NCBI GenBank assembly: GCA_945874855.1 | Contig: CAMCIP010000088.1 | Location: 1 to 9,270 of the forward strand | Length of the DNA: 9,270 nt | DNA from: Brevundimonas vancanneytii | Lineage (GTDB): Bacteria > Pseudomonadota > Alphaproteobacteria > Caulobacterales > Caulobacteraceae | Direction of reading: 5' to 3' | In this document: positions 6,137 to 9,270 of the stretch, piece after piece | Position numbering within the stretch: position 1 is the first letter of the stretch | How the letters are laid out: every line of letters starts with the position of its first letter | The notes under the pieces: generated by a model | What the model saw: only the letters and a program-made list of their open reading frames with translations | What the model was told of the DNA's origin: nothing | The model's database searches: none | Position numbers and translations under genes: made by a program

Positions 6137-6298
6137 CTAGGCGAACCAGGGCCGCCAGAACCAGACCAGCGTGTGCGCCATGATCGCGATGATCGTGAAG
6201 CCGATGAAGCTGGTCATGAAGAGGCCATGGAATGCCTTGGCTGCTTCAGGCGATAGTCCGGTGGGAGACCCACCGGCCGTTTCAGGTAGATTAGACAT
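6137..6298 (-). CDS. pufB: Light-harvesting LH1 beta subunit
   Basis: PufB is a single-pass inner-membrane antenna polypeptide that pairs with PufA in the LH1 ring. The 53-residue protein has a polar N-terminus, the conserved AKAFHGLF segment (His24), a membrane helix of about residues 27-46, and His42 in MAHTLVWFWRPWF as the bacteriochlorophyll ligand. Trp51 (His+9), which bonds the pigment in LH1 proteins, is kept. A longer frame opens at 6361, but the ATG at 6298 is chosen because AAAGGAGGAG lies just before it and LH1 beta proteins are about 50 residues. It follows bchZ after a 114-bp gap that has no room for a normal pufQ with its own signals. Confidence 0.96.
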   Translation of the reverse strand: MSNLPETAGGSPTGLSPEAAKAFHGLFMTSFIGFTIIAIMAHTLVWFWRPWFA

Positions 6299-6300
6299 CT

Positions 6301-6310
6301 CTCCTCCTTT
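6301..6310 (-). promoter_or_regulatory. pufB: Strong pufB ribosome binding site
   Basis: AAAGGAGGAG on the minus strand is nearly fully complementary to the 16S rRNA 3' end and begins 12 nt before the ATG at 6298. It decides that start over the longer in-frame opening at 6361. Its strength fits the high output required of an antenna protein. Confidence 0.85.
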
Positions 6311-6327
6311 CGTTGGAGCGGGTCGTC

Positions 6328-6350
6328 GGCCACGGGGAAGTCCCGTGGTC
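6328..6350 (-). promoter_or_regulatory. Hairpin in the bchZ-pufB gap (puf leader)
   Basis: GGCCACGGG (6328-6336) pairs with CCCGTGGTC (6342-6350) over 9 bp with one G-T, around a 5-nt loop. It lies 17 nt upstream of the pufB Shine-Dalgarno. No T run follows. It could shield the 5' end of a processed puf mRNA or mark the junction between the weakly expressed bch message and the abundant puf message. No convincing sigma-70 promoter or PpsR-type TGT-N12-ACA site was found beside it. Confidence 0.45.
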
Positions 6351-6412
6351 GTTTCCGCCACCCGGACAAGCCGAAGGACGGAACGGAGGTCCGAGCCGGG
6401 CAGGCGATCGCA

Positions 6413-7891
6413 TCATGCAGCCCTCCCGCTTGGAACAATGGCATTGGCCGCGAAGAGGCGATTCACGGTGACCCGCTCCTCGCCGGCCTGGCGGGCGGCG
6501 CGCTCGGCCGCGTCACGCAGGCGCTTGGCCGCGGAAATCCGGACGATCACGGGCTGCAGGGCGACCAGCTTTTCCAGTTCGTCCATGGCCGCGGAGTCCC
6601 AGGCGATCTCCACATGGGGCTTCGCCAGCGTCGGCTCGGCCTGGTCCATCTGCGACGCCAGGGGCAGGATGTTGAACAGGGCGTCGAACAGGGCGTTGCA
6701 GACCTCCTGCATCAGGAAGGTGCAGCCGGAATAGCCCATGAAGGGCGTGCCCGTGTGCCGCCGGATCGCCGCCCCGGGGAAGGAGGCCGGCACCCAGACG
6801 CCGCGCGGGCCATGCCCGCCGCCGCCCCGGGCCGCGACCTCGGCCATGTAGATGCGCTCGTTGATGCTGCCGAAGACGACCAGCGGCGGGTTCTCGCCCA
6901 GCAGCTTCTGCACCGCCTCATTGTCGGACTTGGTCCCCGCGCAACGCGAGATTGCGAAGGCGCAGGGCAGGCCCAGATCCTCCTCGAGGAATTTGCGCAC
7001 GCCCCGGGCATAGGTCTCGGTCGCCACGATGCCGAAGCTGGCCGTGCCGAAGAAGTCCTGGGTCACCGACCGCCAGAGGTCCCACAGCGGCTTGATCGTC
7101 GTGTGCTTCTCGCGCGCGATGAAGGGCTCGGGATCGACCCCCGTCATCTCGCCCAGCATCCGCAGGAACAGGGTGGTGGACTCCAGCCCGATCGGGGCCT
7201 GCAGATACGGCCGCTCCAGCGTCTCGCACAGGCCGCGGCCGAACTCGCGGTACATGCACACATTGACGTCGGCGTCGGCCAGATTGCGCACATCGGCCAG
7301 ATGGCTTCCCAGGGGGAAGACCATGTTGACCTCGCAGCCGATCCCCTCGACCAGGCGGCGGATCTCGGCCAGGTCCGAGGGCATGTTGAACGTGCCGTAC
7401 ATCGGCCCGATGATGTTGATCCGGGGCTTCGCACCGTCTTCCCGGGGGCGAGGCTTCGGCATCTTCTTGGGCCCGAACTGGGTCCACAGCCAGGTCAGGG
7501 CACGGTCGGCCGACTGCCACTGATCCTCGTCGATCGTGCGCGGCAGGAAGCGCTGGATATTGGTGCCTTCGGGCGTCACGCCGCCGCCGATCATCTCGGC
7601 GATGGACCCGGTGACCACCACGCTGGGCAGATCCGTGTCGAGCGTCTTCCACGCCCGCTTCATGGCGCCTTCCGTGCCGTGCCGGCCCAGCTCGTCCTCG
7701 CCCAGGCCGGTGACGACGATCGGCAGCTCGTGCGGGGGCAGGCCATCGGTGTAGTGCAGCACCGAGGTGACGGGCAGGTTCTCGCAGCCCACCGGGCCGT
7801 CGATGATGACCTGCAGGCCCTTGATGGCGGTGAAGGCGTAGACCGCGCCCCAGTAGCCGCCCGCCCGGTCGTGATCGAGGATCAGCGTCAT
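6413..7891 (-). CDS. bchZ: Chlorophyllide a reductase subunit Z
   Basis: BchZ and BchY form the nitrogenase-like catalytic component of chlorophyllide a oxidoreductase. Fed electrons by the BchX iron protein, it reduces ring B and turns the chlorin into the bacteriochlorin of bacteriochlorophyll a. The 492-residue product begins MTLILDHDRAGGYWGAVYAF and has the usual family length. Cys36 in GPVGCENLP is the expected BchZ ligand to the shared 4Fe-4S cluster. TGSIAEMIGG and NIIGPMYGTFNMPSD are typical of the NifD/NifK-like fold, and the C-terminal part carries a protochlorophyllide-reductase-like helical segment (ISAAKRLRDAAERAARQAGE). The frame extends upstream to 8305, but that part lies over bchY; the ATG at 7891 gives the family N-terminus, with GAGGAG upstream. 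It overlaps the bchY stop as ATGA, so translation is probably coupled. Confidence 0.97.
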   Translation of the reverse strand: MTLILDHDRAGGYWGAVYAFTAIKGLQVIIDGPVGCENLPVTSVLHYTDGLPPHELPIVVTGLGEDELGRHGTEGAMKRAWKTLDTDLPSVVVTGSIAEMIGGGVTPEGTNIQRFLPRTIDEDQWQSADRALTWLWTQFGPKKMPKPRPREDGAKPRINIIGPMYGTFNMPSDLAEIRRLVEGIGCEVNMVFPLGSHLADVRNLADADVNVCMYREFGRGLCETLERPYLQAPIGLESTTLFLRMLGEMTGVDPEPFIAREKHTTIKPLWDLWRSVTQDFFGTASFGIVATETYARGVRKFLEEDLGLPCAFAISRCAGTKSDNEAVQKLLGENPPLVVFGSINERIYMAEVAARGGGGHGPRGVWVPASFPGAAIRRHTGTPFMGYSGCTFLMQEVCNALFDALFNILPLASQMDQAEPTLAKPHVEIAWDSAAMDELEKLVALQPVIVRISAAKRLRDAAERAARQAGEERVTVNRLFAANAIVPSGRAA

Positions 7892-9270
7892 GTCCCGACG
7901 TGCTCCTCGGCCTTCGCCGCGGCCGCCTGCAGCTTGGCGTAGCGGGCCTTGAACTCGGGGCGGTCGGTGGGGGTGTCTTCCCAGATGCCGGTGGCATGGC
8001 CCGTGCCGACGCCGTCGAAGAAGGCGCTCATCCGGTCGAAGCGGGCCTTGTTGCCGATGGCCGCATTGATCACCTGGGCCAGCGACCCCGCCCCCGCCGG
8101 ACCCATCAGCGGGCGCGCGGAGATCAGATTGGTGAAATACAGCGACGGGATCGACAGCGACTTGGCGTGCTGGACGACCGGCGTGGTGCCGATGGCCAGG
8201 TCGGGCCGGATAGCGTCGACGGCCGACAGGTCCTGCTCCAGCGAGGCGCGATAGTTGACCGTGACGCCCCGCGCCTCCAGCCATTCGCGGTCGGGATCCG
8301 ACCATTTGGTTTTGGGGCAGGCGGTGCCGACATAGTCGACCTCGGCGCCGCTTTCGATCAGCAGGCGCGCCACCAGCAGCTCGGAGCCCTCATAGCCCGA
8401 GACGGTGATCCGGCCCTTGATCGGCGATCCGGCCAGGGCCGCGGAGATGGCCCCGATCATGGCGTTCTTGACGCCGTCGATCCTGTCCTGGGCGATGCCG
8501 CAGGCCTCGCCGATGGCCTGCAGCCAGGCGGCCGTGCCGTCACGCCCGACCGGCGCGGAGCCCACGACCTTGCGGCCGGCGGCTTCGAACTCGCGCACAC
8601 TGGCGGTGTAGAAGGGGTGGATGGCGGCCACCACGGCGCAGTCCAGGGCCGAATACAGCTCGCGCCATTCCCGCGTCGGCACGACCGGTCCGGCGGCCAG
8701 CCCCATCGGCTCCAACATGCGGCCGATGATCATGGGATCGGCGGGGAACATCTCGCCCAGCAGGGTCACGCTCGGCTTGTCGGCGCGGGTCTTCGGCGCC
8801 GGCACGGGCCCCGCCTCGACCTCGGTCCGGGCATAGTTCAGCATGGCCCCGGCGAGCACGTCCTTGGCCTCGGCATGGGTCGGAATGCCGAAACCGGGCA
8901 CATCGATGCCGATGATGCGGACGCCGTTGATCTGCTTCGGCAGCAGCTGCAGCGGCACGCCCGAGGCGGTCGGCACGCACAGATTGGTCACCACCACCGA
9001 GTCGTACAGCTCGGGGTCGGCGATCTTGAACACCGCATCGCGGATGTCCTCGAACAGCTTGCCGGTGACCAGGCTCTCGGAGTTGAAGGGCACATAGCCG
9101 ACCGAGCGGCGCGCGCCGTAGAAATGGCTGGTGAAGGTCAGGCCGTAGACGCAGCAGGCCGACCCCGACAGGATCGTCGCCGTCCGCCGCATGCGCAGCC
9201 CGACACGCAGCGATCCAAAGGCCGGACACATGGACTGGGGCTGGTCATGCGGGCCGACCGGATAGTCCTT
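7888..9270 (-). CDS. bchY: Chlorophyllide a reductase subunit Y; N-terminus beyond the right edge
   Basis: BchY is the partner of BchZ in the catalytic component of chlorophyllide a oxidoreductase. The 460 residues in view run open to the right edge (KDYPVGPHDQPQS just before Met at 9231), and that part belongs to the conserved family sequence, so the Met at 9231 is not the start. The family is about 480-520 residues, so only the N-terminal tip is missing. Visible cysteines in MCPAFGSLR, SACCVYGLTF and NLCVPTASG include the expected cluster ligands. GYVPFNSESLVTGKLFEDI and the C-terminal SLYFTNLISARPLMGPAG are family hallmarks. It overlaps bchZ by 4 bp. bchX and bchC would be expected next, beyond the edge. 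Confidence 0.96.
   Translation of the reverse strand, partial: KDYPVGPHDQPQSMCPAFGSLRVGLRMRRTATILSGSACCVYGLTFTSHFYGARRSVGYVPFNSESLVTGKLFEDIRDAVFKIADPELYDSVVVTNLCVPTASGVPLQLLPKQINGVRIIGIDVPGFGIPTHAEAKDVLAGAMLNYARTEVEAGPVPAPKTRADKPSVTLLGEMFPADPMIIGRMLEPMGLAAGPVVPTREWRELYSALDCAVVAAIHPFYTASVREFEAAGRKVVGSAPVGRDGTAAWLQAIGEACGIAQDRIDGVKNAMIGAISAALAGSPIKGRITVSGYEGSELLVARLLIESGAEVDYVGTACPKTKWSDPDREWLEARGVTVNYRASLEQDLSAVDAIRPDLAIGTTPVVQHAKSLSIPSLYFTNLISARPLMGPAGAGSLAQVINAAIGNKARFDRMSAFFDGVGTGHATGIWEDTPTDRPEFKARYAKLQAAAAKAEEHVGT

Noticed and set aside
6299..6361. 21-codon upstream extension of pufB
   Set aside because: It would translate through the leader hairpin. The strong Shine-Dalgarno and family length favour the ATG at 6298.
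6214..6444. 76-residue frame between bchZ and pufB, about the size of pufQ
   Set aside because: It overlaps both bchZ and pufB and lacks the hydrophobic helix expected of PufQ.
6614..7942. 442-residue open frame on the + strand opposite bchZ
   Set aside because: Same kind of antisense shadow: His/Gly/Ala/Arg-rich, no motif, fully over a well-supported gene.
7892..8305. 138-codon upstream extension of the bchZ frame
   Set aside because: It overlaps conserved bchY coding sequence and reads as a Gly/Arg/Pro-rich shadow. The ATG at 7891 gives the standard BchZ N-terminus.

Overview
The window is about 70% GC by eye and carries nine genes in two convergent groups. It comes from a bacteriochlorophyll-a purple phototroph with a type II reaction centre, most likely an alphaproteobacterium living as an aerobic anoxygenic phototroph. 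Base composition, the bchYZ-pufBALM order and the close match of PufL and PufM to alphaproteobacterial proteins support this. A Caulobacterales (Brevundimonas-like) or sphingomonad host is a guess from memory.

Left part, + strand (1-3534). The C-terminal ~60% of the large subunit of glutamate synthase (gltB) enters from the left edge. After an 84-bp gap comes a complete type I signal peptidase (lepB). These are housekeeping genes.

Middle (3500-4007), - strand. A small gene of unknown role encodes a ribbon-helix-helix-like N-terminus, one hydrophobic helix and one canonical EF-hand. Its 3' end overlaps the 3' end of lepB by 35 bp. A 148-bp spacer with a strong GC hairpin separates it from pufM. 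This is probably the boundary between the photosynthesis gene cluster and housekeeping DNA.

Right part, - strand (4008-9270). Transcription runs from the right edge leftward: bchY (N-terminus off the edge), bchZ, pufB, pufA, pufL, pufM. This is the end of the classical bchCXYZ-puf superoperon. BchY and BchZ form the catalytic component of chlorophyllide a reductase, which makes the bacteriochlorin ring. PufB and PufA form the LH1 antenna, and PufL and PufM form the reaction centre core. bchY and bchZ overlap by ATGA, and the puf genes have good Shine-Dalgarno sequences. Hairpins lie in the bchZ-pufB, pufB-pufA and pufA-pufL gaps and after pufM. No pufQ fits between bchZ and pufB, and neither pufC nor pufX follows pufM.

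Most notable points: the RHH/transmembrane/EF-hand protein at the cluster edge; an LH1 alpha subunit with Ile where the bacteriochlorophyll-bonding Trp (His+11) is expected; and a long hairpin in an unusually long pufB-pufA gap. I saw no mobile element, tRNA, rRNA, CRISPR array or clear sigma-70 promoter. No gene-free stretch exceeds 150 bp.
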